Positions 1 through 11,266 are shown, numbered from the stretch's first letter. The stretch is 64,000 nt of DNA from Blasia pusilla (GCA_050084515.1 CM114272.1:33418001-33482000), one strand, 5' to 3'. The notes: generated by a model from the sequence alone, not told the origin. A program made the numbers and translations.

Positions 1-1200
1 GAATTGATCCAAGCTCGGTGCTCCTATCGTTAGCTTACAATTCAGAGTAAAATGCTCACGAGATACATATGTTTACTGGATCTGAAGAAGTGGAATGTGC
101 ATACAAAGGAGCCCCACTTCAATACGCTGACCGATCGCAACTCCGTGGACCTATCTCGCTTTCCATTGGAGGAGACTGCAGAGCGATGGTTGGGATAATC
201 ACGACCCGAACAAACAAAACAACCGAACCGCAACTCTCATCACATATTTATACTGCAAATGGATGTACTTCATGATCCACGCACATGATAGCTGGCCGAT
301 CTAGGTCTGGCGCGAGGCACCGAGGTGAGAAGGGATCTACGTAGGTTTCCTGGACTCCGAGGTGTCACAGTACCTACAAACGTACCTAGTGATCCCTCGG
401 TGCATCGACAGCTCTAGATCTGCAATTCCAAGCCCGGGGTTGGGAGATTAGTAGATCTGAAGCGGAGAAGCTGAAGGCGGTGGATCCCTCGGGATCGCAT
501 CCGAAATGGGAAGGGTCAGCCAAAGAGCTCCATGAGAATCCCCCCTTTGCAGCACCGAGCGCGCCAGCGGCAACTCGATATCGATCCGCCACAGGTCTCG
601 AGCGACAGTGCTGCATCGTCGCCTTGCCAGGCACGAATGCCGGAGCCTCTTTCGTCGTAGGAAAAGGCGCTGCGTTCGATCCCATCCCACCGCAAAACCG
701 ACCTGCCGAATCCCTACGAGCCCCGTCACTCCCTCAATTCATCTGTCAGTCCACAGTGACTCCCCTTGATGATGGCTGCCGCGATCGGAGTAGCACTGCT
801 CCCCCGGAGCCCATGTTCTTCATCCCACAGCGACCGCTCAATTCTGCCTGTAACTCACGTGCACATCCGCTCAATTTCGCGCTTGTAACTTACGTGCCCA
901 TCCGCTCGATTCTGCCTGTAACCTCGGTCGCCAGTTAAGAACCCTTTCCGATAACTCGTGGAACCAGTTATCGGCCCTCACCACAGGGCCGATTACGTGG
1001 CCCGCCCCGCCAGGTCATACGATGCACCGGACCACGTTACACGTAGTTCCAGGGAAATCCTAGGCCTTTACGGAATCATTTTGTTGTTTGCATCATTAGG
1101 TACTCCCTTTCATAACGGTGGAGAAAGGTTGTTATTTCACACATGGCATATAGATACTAATTTCTTTTTGCAGTAAGGAGTTATTAAACATGAGTTATTA
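1..1200. other. Unrecognised moderately GC-rich stretch
   Basis: No conserved domain is recognisable in any frame. Open frames of 90-150 codons overlap on both strands with no coding signature, so I treat them as chance. The stretch holds a short tandem repeat at 832-920. It also has a 9-bp inverted repeat (CCGATAACT / AGTTATCGG) near 938-974. It could be the edge of a mobile element that starts outside the window. I see no gene. Confidence 0.4.
832..920. repeat. Tandem repeat, ~33-bp unit, ~2.6 copies
   Basis: The unit contains CCGCTCAATTCTGCC, then TGTAACTCACGTGC, then ACATCCGCTC. It repeats with a few substitutions (TGTAACTTACGTGCCC in the second unit). Each unit carries an ACGTG core. 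No coding function is apparent. Confidence 0.6.
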
Positions 1201-1735
1201 ATACATAATCCCTAAGATACTGTACACCAATTTTAAAAAATCAAAAAATATTCTCTAATTTAATTTTCTTTATTATCTCTTCTAATTAACTCCTTTTCTC
1301 AAACTGGTGTCAACACCATAAGAGCCACACTTGAGGAAGGTTAATCTATAGAGATCCTACTAGTGTTTTTATTTGCTCACCTTGAACGGAAATGATTATG
1401 GGAAACACTTCGATTTTAGGCAGATTTCCTTGGACTTTTCAAGTCGGAAAATATCCCACAAATTTCAGATCGTATTTAAGTCAAATTTTCAAAGAATCGG
1501 AATTTTGGAATTTCATATTTACTGTTTTTATCTAACTTAGCTCAATGCATGGAGATCGATGAATACTCATTTCCATGTTCCCATCATAGATTTTATTTTC
1601 TTAAATCCAATCCTCTACCCTTAAACCTTAATTATTCATCCCTTATTCCCTTTTTAAATATCTACTTGTAAAATAATTTTAAATCTTAAAGGTTTATTAC
1701 TTTTCTTATAACTATGCATGCATTTGCCAATAATA
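1200..1735. other. AT-rich intergenic, nothing recognised
   Basis: Long T/A-rich runs with stops in all frames. I see no gene, repeat array or structured RNA here. Confidence 0.6.
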
Positions 1736-1739
1736 AGAT

Positions 1740-2258
1740 ACTAGTAAGGTGCCCATCCCAGGTGAAACATTTCTTGCTGTCACATGTCAAACATAGTGGT
1801 GTTAACAAATCAAGAAGACACTCTCCATTCAAAATATAAATATTTGAATGGAGAATGCTCAATTTCTCTTAGCATCCTTTGTGACTCCTCCTTTTAATTT
1901 CTAACTTCAATTCTTCCCACCTAGCTGGTCTATGATTCCTTTCATTTTTCAAATGGAAAAACCTCCATATCCTACCTCCTTTTTTAGGGAAGGAAATCCC
2001 TTACTTAAGGAAAACCCTCATTATATTCACCCTAAAAAAATTAATCCAAATAATTCTTCTACATTTCTTTAAAAATTAATAATCACCTTGTAAATTTTAT
2101 AAAAACATATTTGGGAAAATTTTGGATAATTATTTCATTTTTTCTAGTGAAATTTTTTTAATTTTTCATTAAATTTTTAAGAATATCACCCATTTACTTA
2201 ATTATGACCATTACATCCCTGATTTTGTAGATCTATGTCACTTTCTATTTTTCTTTTT

Positions 2259-2291
<33 letters not shown>

Positions 2292-2293
2292 GG
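1740..2293 (-). mobile_element. Possible small non-autonomous Helitron
   Basis: The left edge has ACTAGT at about 1739, followed by a module (AAACATTTCTTGCTG ... CACATGTCAAACA) that recurs at 25,228-25,270 beside another CTAGT terminus. The right edge is a TATATATA tract at 2264-2292. Plant Helitrons commonly end in CTAG next to a short hairpin and often start with a TCTATATATA-like tract, so a minus-oriented Helitron of about 550 bp fits. The subterminal hairpin is poor here and the TC start is not clear. The body also holds a hairpin with 12-bp arms (TCTCCATTCAAA / TTTGAATGGAGA) near 1823-1856. This is an inference. Confidence 0.3.
2264..2292. repeat. (TA)n microsatellite
   Basis: An uninterrupted alternating TA tract of about 29 bases after a poly-T run. 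Simple sequence repeat. Confidence 0.9.
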
Positions 2294-2416
2294 CGTACAC
2301 AAGAAGATGGTGTTGCCGAGAACGGCACTTGAAACAACCTCCGTAAAGCCAAAGAAGTCTCTTTCGGATCCACAAAGTGTCTCGGCTTCGCACCCCCGGC
2401 CCTTTCCCGGCAGGTG

Positions 2417-2502
2417 TCGTCTTAGCTTATCATAGGAATTTTTTTTTATAAATTCCAAGAGTAAAAGAACTTCTACACAATAGCATGAGAAAAGAACTTA
2501 GA
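2417..2502 (+). repeat. Left arm of ~88-bp inverted repeat
   Basis: This segment starts TCGTCTTAGCTTATCATAGG and ends AAAGAACTTAGA. It is found reverse-complemented at 4913-5000 with only a few differences in the T-rich middle. The two arms bracket about 2.4 kb and could be terminal inverted repeats of a MULE-like element. I could not find a target-site duplication next to either arm. Confidence 0.7.
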
Positions 2503-2603
2503 AATGGATTAGATTACTCATCAACATCATTCATATATAGGCTCCTTCCCTACTGTTTGTTATTATTATTAAGCACTTTCCTATTGCTAGGTACCTTTCG
2601 GTT

Positions 2604-2661
2604 AGGTGGGTAATACGAGCTTCTCTGACTTCCTAGGGATAAAAGTAACCCCTAGGACCTC
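2604..2661 (+). repeat. Direct repeat copy 1 (58 bp)
   Basis: The block AGGTGGGTAATACGAGC ... CTTCTCTGACTTCCTAGGG ... AGGACCTC recurs at 2999-3056 in the same orientation with a handful of substitutions. It lies inside the 2417-5000 inverted-repeat bracket. No coding role is seen. Confidence 0.75.
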
Positions 2662-2998
2662 GAAAATGAAATCCTAGATAGAGTCTCAGGATTGGTCTTT
2701 GAGCTTTATAAACGGACCAAATCTGCTAGAGTCTCGTATATGGCCTCTAGGGGGCTAGTCTCAAAGCTGTATCAAAGGACCAGATCCACTACAGTCTCCG
2801 AGTCAGTTTCAATATCTGCGACCCTCTGGATCCAAGGGCCCCAAAGCCGGAATTTGTTTGTCTAACAAGGCCGGGCACATAACGAGATGTGGGTAGAGGA
2901 TAAATGTGGGAGAGGAGTGTATTTAATTGAAACGAAGTTAGCTCCTTTTCTATCTGGCCCGATCTAGTCAAATATATTTAGAAGGGTGATAGTATTCA

Positions 2999-3056
2999 AG
3001 GTGGGTAATACGGGCTTCTCTGACTTCCTAGGGGTACAAGTAACCCCAAGGACCTC
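2999..3056 (+). repeat. Direct repeat copy 2 (58 bp)
   Basis: Second copy of the block at 2604-2661, beginning AGGTGGGTAATACGGGC. It differs by small substitutions such as AGGGGTACAAGT for AGGGATAAAAGT. Confidence 0.75.
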
Positions 3057-3289
3057 ACCGTTGTTTCCTACACGCCTCGTCCAAAAAACTTATCTTTCTA
3101 CATAAAAATAGGGATAAAAGCTAGCTCCTCTCCAATTCCTCGCACCATATTCAGTTTGTGCTATGGGACCTCCACACTCTTCGCTGAATCCGTACCTAGC
3201 TCGCCGTAGATATCTCTTTACCGTAGCCCAAATTAGATGGAAATTTCTATATGGTTAGTTACCAGCAAAAAACCATTTTTTTGCTTATC

Positions 3290-3370
3290 AAAAGAGGGAT
3301 TTGAATCCCCGTGTGCGAATTACGATCTTGAAGATACATACTAATAATGCTATCTCATGCAGAGAAGCGA
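3290..3370 (-). other. tRNA-like / SINE-like fragment
   Basis: On the minus strand, GGGGATTCAAATCCC resembles a tRNA T arm (B box), and GATAGCATTATTAGTATG upstream faintly resembles a D arm (A box). The next seven bases (TCTTTTG) would need a CAAAAGA 5' acceptor strand, which is not at the right distance. It is therefore not a functional tRNA. It could be a decayed tRNA gene or a tRNA-derived SINE head. Confidence 0.25.
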
Positions 3371-3446
3371 AAAAGTTACACCGGAGATGGCCATAGCCCC
3401 CTAGCAGATAATAAGCATTTTGTTGAATACAGACACTAAAAAACCA

Positions 3447-3482
3447 TATATATATAAATATATATTTTTATATATATATATA
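3447..3482. repeat. (TA)n-rich low-complexity tract
   Basis: Two TATATATA runs separated by AAATATATATTTT. Simple sequence. Confidence 0.8.
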
Positions 3483-3939
3483 AGTTCATTTCTAAGTCCA
3501 TGGAACTTAAGTTCTAATTATGTCTAAAGTCTTTTTCTTGGAGTCGTGGTGTTTGGGTTCCGGTCATGATCTTCATAAGGAGGAATATTGTATGGTTAGT
3601 TATCAAAACTAAAGTGCTAATGTGGGTGAAGTCCTCGTGACCGCGAGAAATTAAACTTTATAGAATGTGATTATTATTCTACGGCGCATATATTGTAACA
3701 ATGGTTTGAATCAAGTGCGCCTCCATAGATGGATTTGAAAAAGGACAGACTCTGCAAAGGTTTGTTTCCGCGGGAATAGAGCATGGAAATAAGTAGAATC
3801 AGTGTGTTGGCAGGCCCACCGGCCATCCTCCTAGTATTTGAAAGCTCCTCTTGACGATAGTCCTACAATTTACAGTGGAAGGACCTGTTTTGGCTATGAC
3901 ACAACTCCTACCAATGGAATCCGATTTCGGGAGGCATTA

Positions 3940-4110
3940 AGAACTCTAGTTCCAAATGAGCTCCAACCCACCGCCTATCCTCCAAGATTCTGAAAGTCCT
4001 GCCTTTCAATAGCCAATAAAAGAAGTTGTTCTAGAAATGGCTCGGAATGGGATTTTAAGAGCCAATTGAAGAGGGAATCGGAACTCTAGTTCCAAATGAA
4101 CTCTAACCCA
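3940..4110 (+). repeat. Dispersed repeat with GGAACTCTAGTTCC palindrome (two units)
   Basis: GAACTCTAGTTCCAAATGA occurs near 3945 and again near 4081, each followed by GAGCTCCAACCCA or a close variant. The same block occurs near 20,240 and 21,380, preceded by a shared GGAGTTGTT...CAGATCTT-type context. The core is related to the boxes arrayed at 7.7-8.86 kb. Family unknown. Confidence 0.5.
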
Positions 4111-4116
4111 CTGCCT

Positions 4117-4180
4117 CAAGGTTGCACGCGGAGAAATTCCGTGTCCGTAGACTTATGTCCTCCCAAGGACGGAAATGTGA
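4117..4180 (+). mobile_element. Fragment of the CAAGGTTGCA MITE family
   Basis: CAAGGTTGCACGCGGAG, then CCGTGTCCGTAGACTTATGT, match the terminal region of the complete MITE at 24,055-24,358 (read on its minus strand). Only one end is recognisable; the rest has diverged or been lost. Confidence 0.45.
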
Positions 4181-4399
4181 TGTAGGCCTGGGTGCAGGCT
4201 TCACAGTCATACCCGCGCCCGCACTTGGGTCCGCGCCACCCCAGCATTCTACCCTTGCTCTACTAGTCTGCATCTCGTATGGTGCAAGATTTTTACAAGT
4301 TCACCATTTTTCTCTTCTTTCCATGTAGCCTTTCTGCGTGCCCTACAAAGAAGTTAGATATTTATTTTCATCAACACCCGATTTGTAGTCCGCATCGCC

Positions 4400-4690
4400 G
4401 ACATATTGGGCCCGCAACGGGCCGTCCCCATTCATGGCGTTGATCGCGTCAACCCCGCAAAAGGCCCACACTTAAAAGCCCACGTCCAGCCCGCCTCTAG
4501 CCCACAAAAGGCTCGCGCATAGAAGCCCGCGTCTAGCCCACCAAAGCCCGTGCCCAACCCACCCTAGCCCGCGCATAGGCTCATAGGCCCTTGCCCATCC
4601 CGCACCTTGCCCACGTAATCCATCTCAACCCAATCCTAGCCCGAGAGCTCGCTTGGTAGCCCGCCCGGCGGACTCCAAGGCCTACGCCCA
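4400..4690 (+). repeat. Degenerate AGCCCGCG-type short repeats
   Basis: Many loose copies of AGCCCGCG / AGCCCACG / AGCCCGTG, spaced about 15-30 bases, make this a GC-rich low-complexity island in AT-rich DNA. It creates a spurious open frame at 4653-4862. Confidence 0.55.
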
Positions 4691-4912
4691 ACCCTTGCAC
4701 GGGCTAGGGCCGACCGTCAACCCATATCATAGCCCGCCGTCTATCCAACAAATCAGGCACTGCCACGTGAACGTCCGTGACCTATCTACCAAACCCGTGT
4801 CCGGATTGCATTTGGCTCGCATTCCCCAAACCCTGCGGCTACTCGTGGCAATGTGGGATTGATGAAGGCTAAATTCGAACATGCCTCCACCCTCTTCTCC
4901 CTTCCCAAATCA

Positions 4913-5000
4913 TCTAAGTTCTTTTCTCATGCTATTGTGTAGAAGTTCTTTTACTCTTGGACTTCATTAAAAAAAAATTTCCTATGATAAGCTAAGACGA
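4913..5000 (-). repeat. Right arm of ~88-bp inverted repeat
   Basis: Reverse complement of 2417-2502, ending CCTATGATAAGCTAAGACGA. See the left arm for the interpretation. Confidence 0.7.
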
Positions 5001-5028
5001 GAATGAAAAAAAAACTAATCTCCATCTA

Positions 5029-5060
5029 CTAGTGTAAGCCAGTGCAATGCACGGGTTTAA
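5029..5060 (-). mobile_element. Helitron-like 3' terminus (CTAG plus hairpin)
   Basis: Read on the minus strand the sequence is CCCGTGCATTGCACTGG (a short hairpin), then CTTACACTAG, then T. This is the classic layout of a plant Helitron 3' end inserted before T. The element body would extend right into the AT-rich DNA beyond 5060; its 5' end was not located. Confidence 0.45.
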
Positions 5061-7250
5061 ATAACTTTCCATAATTAATTCTCAAGATATTAAATGTCAT
5101 CTTAAATCAATTTCAAGCAATCTTGTTAGTTCATAAGACGAGCAATCATATTGACTAAGAATGTCAAATGTCAAGAGGAGAGGAATTTGCAAAGTAAATG
5201 AGCACTCTCCAATAATATTATATACATTATCTTAATCTTCAATTAAAAAAATTTCTTTTTATTTTGATTTTTCTTTCCTAGTTTTGTTAGATTTTCCTTC
5301 AATCTCCATTCAATTTCTTATTTATTCCCATTCTCTTAAAAGCATTGAAAAGTGAACCATTAGTGGCATTGGCATATCATTGATAACTCTTTTCTTCGCC
5401 CAAGTGAAGTATCTTTCCCAAAAACAGAAGAAGCGTGTTTCCCTTTACTAACCTTACTTTCTTCAACTCATTATATTTTCAAAATATTTCATTATGCTAG
5501 CGTCTAGCCTAAGGAGAAAATAGGTTATAAAACATATGATTAGAGTTTAATTCCTATGTTATTTTTTCTTATTACTATATTTTTCTTATGTTACTTTTCG
5601 AGTTATAAGCCCTTAATAATCTTAAATTTCCAAATCTATCAAATAAATTACTAGACAAAGTTTCCATTCTTATGATCGTCTACAAGTTCTAGTCTCAAGT
5701 TTTCCCATTGGATAATTATCCAATTTTTTTTTCAATTTTCCCAACTCTTCATTTAATTTTCCATCAACTTATCAAGTCAAGGAATCTTTTTAAAATGAAG
5801 AAGGGAAAATAATGATTTCTTTTCTTAATCAAAGGATATCAAAGATTTAGTTTTATAAATGAGGGAGTTTCTAGTCATATTTTTAATACATAGAATATAT
5901 TTCCAAACGCTTTACATGGTGGTGCTTAAATTTTTGGCCTTGCCAGCTAGGAATATCCAATTGAAAATATTATGAGGTCAAATCTTTACCATTAGAATTG
6001 TTCAACTAGAAATACTAAACGGGGAAGGTTTTCAAATGACCTTTACATGGCTATGAATATTTCACGGAAATAGTTAATAATGCTTTTTTTGTCCTTGGAA
6101 TCTCAAATTTATGCATCTTTTGGGTATCTTTTTCATCTACTGTTTGTATATTGAGTGCATTGCATAAGTAACAAATCATTAACTACTTAAATAGACCTTA
6201 AGTGTCATGGATTTGTTTATAATGACTAGATGATTAAATTTTCTTTATTTCCATTTCAACTTCCTATGTGGCCTTAACGGCAAGCTTTTTTTCTATTTCC
6301 ATAAAAAGTTGGTATCATTTTTTTCATATACACAAACAACGACAAACTTCTCCTTCGAGTAATTTATATTGTTGATATGTCACATCTTTGTTAGGAGACA
6401 AGTATCAATTAAGAGATAAAAATCACTTAATTTTATCCTAAGTCTTTTTCAAAATATAAATTTGAATTTCCCTCCCATCCAAGCTTGAAAAAATTAAAAT
6501 TAAAATCAAGTTATTATTTTGAGAAATATTTGTTTTTCCACTACTCTATGAGTATCCTTTAATATTTTCCAAAATAATCTTTTATTTCTCCTCAAAAGTA
6601 AAGTATAAATTAGTTTAATTACTCTTTATGTTAATTAATAGAAAATAATCATAATTTTTATTCAAAATTCATGTCATACTATAAATTGGAATGAAGGTTT
6701 CAATAGTCAGATTTTTTCTTAAATTTTTTAATTTAAAAAAAAATTTTTTTATGAATTTCCGAATGAACCCTTCCAAAGTCTCCTTGATGTTTATTATCTT
6801 TTCTTATTTTAAATTTTAAAATTATTTCTTAAAATTTCATGAGAAAATCACATTTTGGGAAAAACAAAGATAATGTTACAATTTTTGGACAAGAATTATT
6901 CCTTCAATTTTTTTAAAATTATTTCCACATTACTTTAATTTTAAAGTTTTATTGGGAGAAAAATTCTTCTCTATTTTGTGGGAAAAGATGATCAAATGGG
7001 TGATTTTCCTTTATCACTTGCAAGAAGGGGATTGCAAACGAATAACTTCTCTTTTCCTAATGAAAAAGGAAAAAAATTAAGTCTTTTTCTCAAAGACAAG
7101 TTAGATGTATTATTAAGGAAATTTATCTTCACTATTATTTTTCATATTTTTGAATTATAAATTTTAGAAATTCACATTATCATTCTCCATGTATGAGTAG
7201 TTTTATTTGCAAGATTGCATATAGAAAAAGTCCATGTCTGCAAACTTATG
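5060..7250. other. AT-rich intergenic or decayed element body
   Basis: About 2.2 kb of T/A-rich sequence with frequent stops in all frames. The only open frame above 50 codons (6978-7160) shows no domain. Part of it may be the body of the Helitron whose 3' end is at 5029. No gene is seen. Confidence 0.55.
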
Positions 7251-7405
7251 TTTGTCTTTAGGACAAATATGTCCATGCAAGCCCAAATACCCCCGATCCA
7301 CTCTTGAGGCTCGCAACGTACACCGAGGCTTAGCCAACCCACACTCAATCTAAGAATCCGTCGTTAATTCTTGCAACCTCTTTTGTAGCCTTTACCGGCC
7401 CATCC

Positions 7406-7620
7406 AAGGTTGCATATGGACTAAGTCTGTGTCCACAGATATATCCGTGTCCGTGGACTTACGTCCATCCTATGGTAGGACTTGTCCATATGGACCACAT
7501 CTCCACCTTCTTTCTCATCCCCATCACTTGCCTTTGTGATCCGCACTTTCTCATTTCTCCCTCCTCCCACCCCACTCCCTCCCCCCTTATTGTCCCATTC
7601 ACCCTTGCCGCTAGTGTGGA
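7406..7620 (+). mobile_element. Truncated CAAGGTTGCA-type MITE
   Basis: CAAGGTTGCATATGGAC starts a block (GTCTGTGTCCACAGATAT, GTCCGTGGACTTACGTCC, GGTAGGACTTGTCCATATGG). It matches the right half of the complete MITE at 24,055-24,358 read in reverse. The copy then runs into a pyrimidine-rich stretch and merges with the repeat array at 7.69 kb. The second terminal repeat and the target duplication are not visible. Confidence 0.5.
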
Positions 7621-7689
7621 GGAGCTAGCACCGCTAGTTTGGAGCTGTTATTGGAGTGTAGCTAGAACTGCTAGCCACAGAGTTAGTGG

Positions 7690-8860
7690 AGTAGAGGGAG
7701 GCATGAGAACTTAAGTTCCAATTCATGAGGGCCCTTCCAAGAGGCAGTTTGGAGCATAGCGGTGAAGTAGGAATCAAAATTAATTTTCTGATTCAGCAGT
7801 AAGGGCCCTGTCATTTGAAGGCTGCGGCACAGCACGGTGCGGCAAGGATGAAAAGGAGTTGCAAAAGGGATTTGGAACTCAAGTTTAGTTTTGAGCACAG
7901 TTGAGCCAAGGTGTGGTTCACGTGCATGGTGGTCATCTCGATGGCGTAGCAGAAATTGGCGTTGTGGGAGTGACAAGGAAGCAAGGAGGATTTGGAACTC
8001 AACTTCCAATTTTTTCTCACTTGGAGAACAGTGGAGCGTCTCAACTGCACTTGACTACTACGGTGTGGCATAGTGCAGCGGCCTAGGGAAGTGAAGTGAG
8101 GAGGAAATTGGAACTTCAGTTCCCATTCCGCTATTCACTTGCAAGTCTTTTCTATAGGAAGATGGAGAGGATAGGAAGGAGGGAATCGGAACTCTAGTTC
8201 CCATTCCGCTCCTCAGTTGTGTTGGGTTTTCTCTACAGGGGTGGAGAGGATAGTGAGGGCAATTGGAACTTAAGTTTTGATCCCCTTTGGCGTGGCCCAA
8301 GAAGTATGGTCGGCTATACTCTCAGTTTCAACACGACGTTCGGAGGAAAGAGAGAAGAATTAGAACTCAAGTTCCCATTCTGTGGATTCTCAAGTGGGGC
8401 GCGGCTCTTCTTCAAGCGCGGCGAGAGGAAGGAGGAAGAATCGGATCTGTTGTTCCTATTCCGTGACCTGTTCAAGTGGGCATCCCTTCTTCTATCAAGC
8501 ATGGCGCGGTTGTGAAGTAGAGAGGAGGAGTGAGCAATTGGAACTTTTGTTGAAATTTTTTCATTCTTTTGTGAAGTTAGGAGTGAGCCAAGAACATTTG
8601 GAACTGAACTTCCAATGCGGCACTCTTTCAGGTGAAGGAAATTTTGTGACGCCCAAGTTCTGGGCAAGTTGGCAAAGAGGCTCACCAATCAGAACCCAAG
8701 TTCCAATTGGGATCAGTCCTTCGCCCTTTTCTATCTTAAGGTAGTCTCTTTGGTGCGGGCAAGAATCGGAACCCAAGTTCCAACTCCCACCTTGGTCTCT
8801 TGCAAATCTCACGTTTGTGGCACAACGCGAATCGGAACTGAAGTTCCCATTCACATGTGA
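7690..8860. repeat. Array of palindromic GGAACT-N-AAGTTCC boxes
   Basis: About 13 copies of a near-palindrome, best forms GGAACTCAAGTTCC, GGAACTTAAGTTCC and GGAACTGAAGTTCC, are often followed by CATTC or AATT. Approximate positions: 7705, 7873, 7993, 8110, 8188, 8264, 8359, 8446, 8539, 8600, 8693, 8768, 8836. Spacing is roughly 60-165 bp; the intervening DNA is GGA-rich and only loosely repeated. Overlapping open frames on both strands are by-products of the repeat. The array lies just upstream of element I and shares a GGCACAGCACGGTGCGGC-like stretch with the element II leader, so it may be an expanded leader (inference). Confidence 0.7.
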
Positions 8861-9596
8861 GTTTGGCGCAACAAAGCATGGCGGAGAAGTTAGCAAGAGG
8901 TGAGGCGGGTGAATCACGCGTATTCTTGGCGCTTAGAGACTTGGAGGTGGAAGAGGTGTCGAAGGTGCAAGTGGGCGTAAGAGGCGTTGAAGGTGCGAGG
9001 CGCCAGCAAGCCAGCTTGTTGGCGGGCGTGAGGACTTGCCAAGCTAGTGCTTATCTAGTTCAACATAACTTCTAGGTTACCCATCCCAATTCTATTCCTC
9101 CAGTGCATGCTTAACTGGAGAGTTCTTTTGCATGTTGTGATACCAACACACCCATAAGGAAGTGATGACTAGCTATTGCACACAGGAGAATTTATTCACT
9201 TACCTTGCTACTTATGGAGATGTTTGAGGGGTAATGTTTTGATGACACACATTGTGGATCAGTGCGTTGGTGAGTGCCATGACTATTGTAGAGAACTTGG
9301 TGGGATGGATGTATACCAAACTAGTCAAGAGTGACTTAGTGTGTGGGCTATTTGCTGAGTGTTGATCTCAAGTGAGATAAATGGGGGTGTGTTCATAGTT
9401 TGGGCATTGTCTAGTCCAAAGCTAGTGGCTTGAGAGTGAGTCATAGTAGTTTGCAGGTTTCACCATGATGCATCCATAGAGTATTGGGGAGCATGGTAGT
9501 GGTAGAAATGGCGGAGAATTTACACGGAGTGGGGCTAGGTATCGAGGGTTTCCACACGAGGAACCATCTTAGTCGCGAGTTCTAGTTACTCCAGAG

Positions 9597-10978
9597 GTGA
9601 TGTCAGTGGATTCTGAGTTATCCGAGAGGCCACAGAGTGTTGCAAGTGTCGCCACACCGTTTTTGTGGGACATGGATGATCGTGATACCTATGGGTCCAC
9701 AAGGGGACCCCGACGGTTCTCAAGCATGGTGGGTACCATCGGGTTGGATGATTTTATGGAGGTGTTTGATAGTTGGTGTGATGCACAGAGGATGTGGAAC
9801 CAGCAGAGATTCGACCCCTTTATGGCGTGGAAGGGACTCTTTCAGCATCTCGAAGGTCCTCCCATGGATGATTATCTCGAGTTTTGGATTCTCCATGAGG
9901 CATAGATTGAGGCGTGCATGGAGACTATTTTGGTCTCCATGATATGTGTCCCTCACAGGGCGTGCGATGTATGATGTGGCGGTTGCAATAGCACCCACTA
10001 ACCACATGGAGAAGACATTTGGAGGAGTTGTTGACACCAGTCTTACGAGTGTGACCAGCTGCATACCACCCACATTCAACCCATTGGTTGAGTTCTTTCG
10101 AGAGTTGGGGAGGAACTATCGAGGGGTGAGGACCGACAAGCTCAAGTGGATTCATGAGTTACAGCAGAGAGTGGGAGAGAGTCTTCGAGAGGCCTATGCA
10201 CGATTTGACGATTGATCACAACGACTCAAGGTGTGATAGAGGTGCAAGCAATTCAGTTCTGGTATGCAATAGTAGACCATGAGTTGCGGAGGAGACTGCG
10301 GGATGCAAATCTCTTACATGTTGGTTTGCCTACTCTCAAGTCTATATTTTTGTTGGCAAAGCGTATTGAGCTCAACATACTTGAGGAGAGAGTTTTGACA
10401 ACAGGCGCGTCATCTTTGACGGAGACAACAAGAGTGAAGGTGTCTCCATCACTGCCGCAACGCACTACTCAAGATAGAGTCATGGGACCTAGGGCTAGGG
10501 GAGGATATATCGGGAGCCAAGACCACAACCAGTTTAGTCATACGTTGGGCAGCAGGGCTAAGGTATTTCTTATTGGATGTATGGAGGATCACATCATCGG
10601 CGGGATTGTAGACAGCAGAGTGGAGTGCAAGCAACTCCATCAGTTGTTTAAGAGGCGGCCCAAGGGAGGCCACCCTTACCTCAGTGTGATCATTGCCAGA
10701 GATATGGGCACACACGTGAGAGATGTTTTGAGCTCCACCGCGAGTTGCGCCTAGAGGGAGGTAGAGAACCTAGAGGAGGCAGAGGACGAGGTGTGGGAGG
10801 TCAAGGACGTGGTGGAGGCAAGACCACACCATATGCCAGAGCAAGTGCAGCACTTGCATCAGAGGCAGCTTTGGCGAGGATTGCTCAGTTGGAGAAATGC
10901 CTTCAGACTATGACGACCCAGCAGGCATCTTCATCAAGTGCAGGGGGCGCAAAAACTTTTGGATTTGCTCAGGCCTAG
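9597..10978 (+). pseudogene. Element I gag (nucleocapsid), broken
   Basis: Read across three frames, the protein parallels element II gag: a PPMDDYLEF block near 9870, then NPLVEFFRELGRNYRGVRTDKL (10,080-10,140), then GESLREAYARFDD. A CCHC zinc knuckle CDHCQRYGHTRERC is encoded at 10,685-10,726. A first knuckle just upstream has lost its first cysteines (YWMYGGSHHRRDC, near 10,570-10,610). An arginine/glycine-rich stretch follows (10,745-10,810). Gag would form the particle and bind RNA. Frame breaks near 9905, 10,212 and 10,740 make it non-functional. The N-terminal Met is uncertain. Confidence 0.7.
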
Positions 10979-11261
10979 GATATGGCAGGAGATCTAGGAG
11001 GTATGGGATGTTTGTGCAACACCGCATAGGTGGATGAAGATGCAGTGGTTACACGAGGCGTAGTGAGAGCTTCTCATCCACAAGGATCCGATGTGAATTT
11101 GGATTCCCAGAGGGAAGAAGCTGGCAAGAAGGCTAGACTTCCCAATCTTTCATATTGTCGGAAGCTCTCCAAACCCCATCGATGGTCCCTAGATGGCCTT
11201 TGAGGAGTGTTATTATCGTAGATGCCAACGTAGTTAGAGAAGCAGGTGAGTTGAGTATGTC

Positions 11262-11266
11262 TACCA
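11262..11266. other. Target-site duplication TACCA (left)
   Basis: TACCA directly precedes the solo LTR and is repeated at 11,726-11,730 directly after it. A 5-bp duplication is normal for LTR-retroelement integration. Confidence 0.85.

Noticed and set aside
386-938. Overlapping open frames of 93-152 codons on both strands as genes
   Set aside because: They overlap one another, lack domains, and partly consist of a short tandem repeat.
3290-3370. Functional tRNA gene
   Set aside because: Acceptor stem halves do not pair at the right distance and the anticodon arm is not convincing.
4653-4862. 69-codon Pro/Ala-rich open frame
   Set aside because: It arises partly from the degenerate AGCCCGCG repeat.
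7690-8860. Regularly spaced palindromic repeats as a CRISPR array
   Set aside because: Spacing is irregular, spacers resemble each other, the context is eukaryotic, and no cas genes exist.
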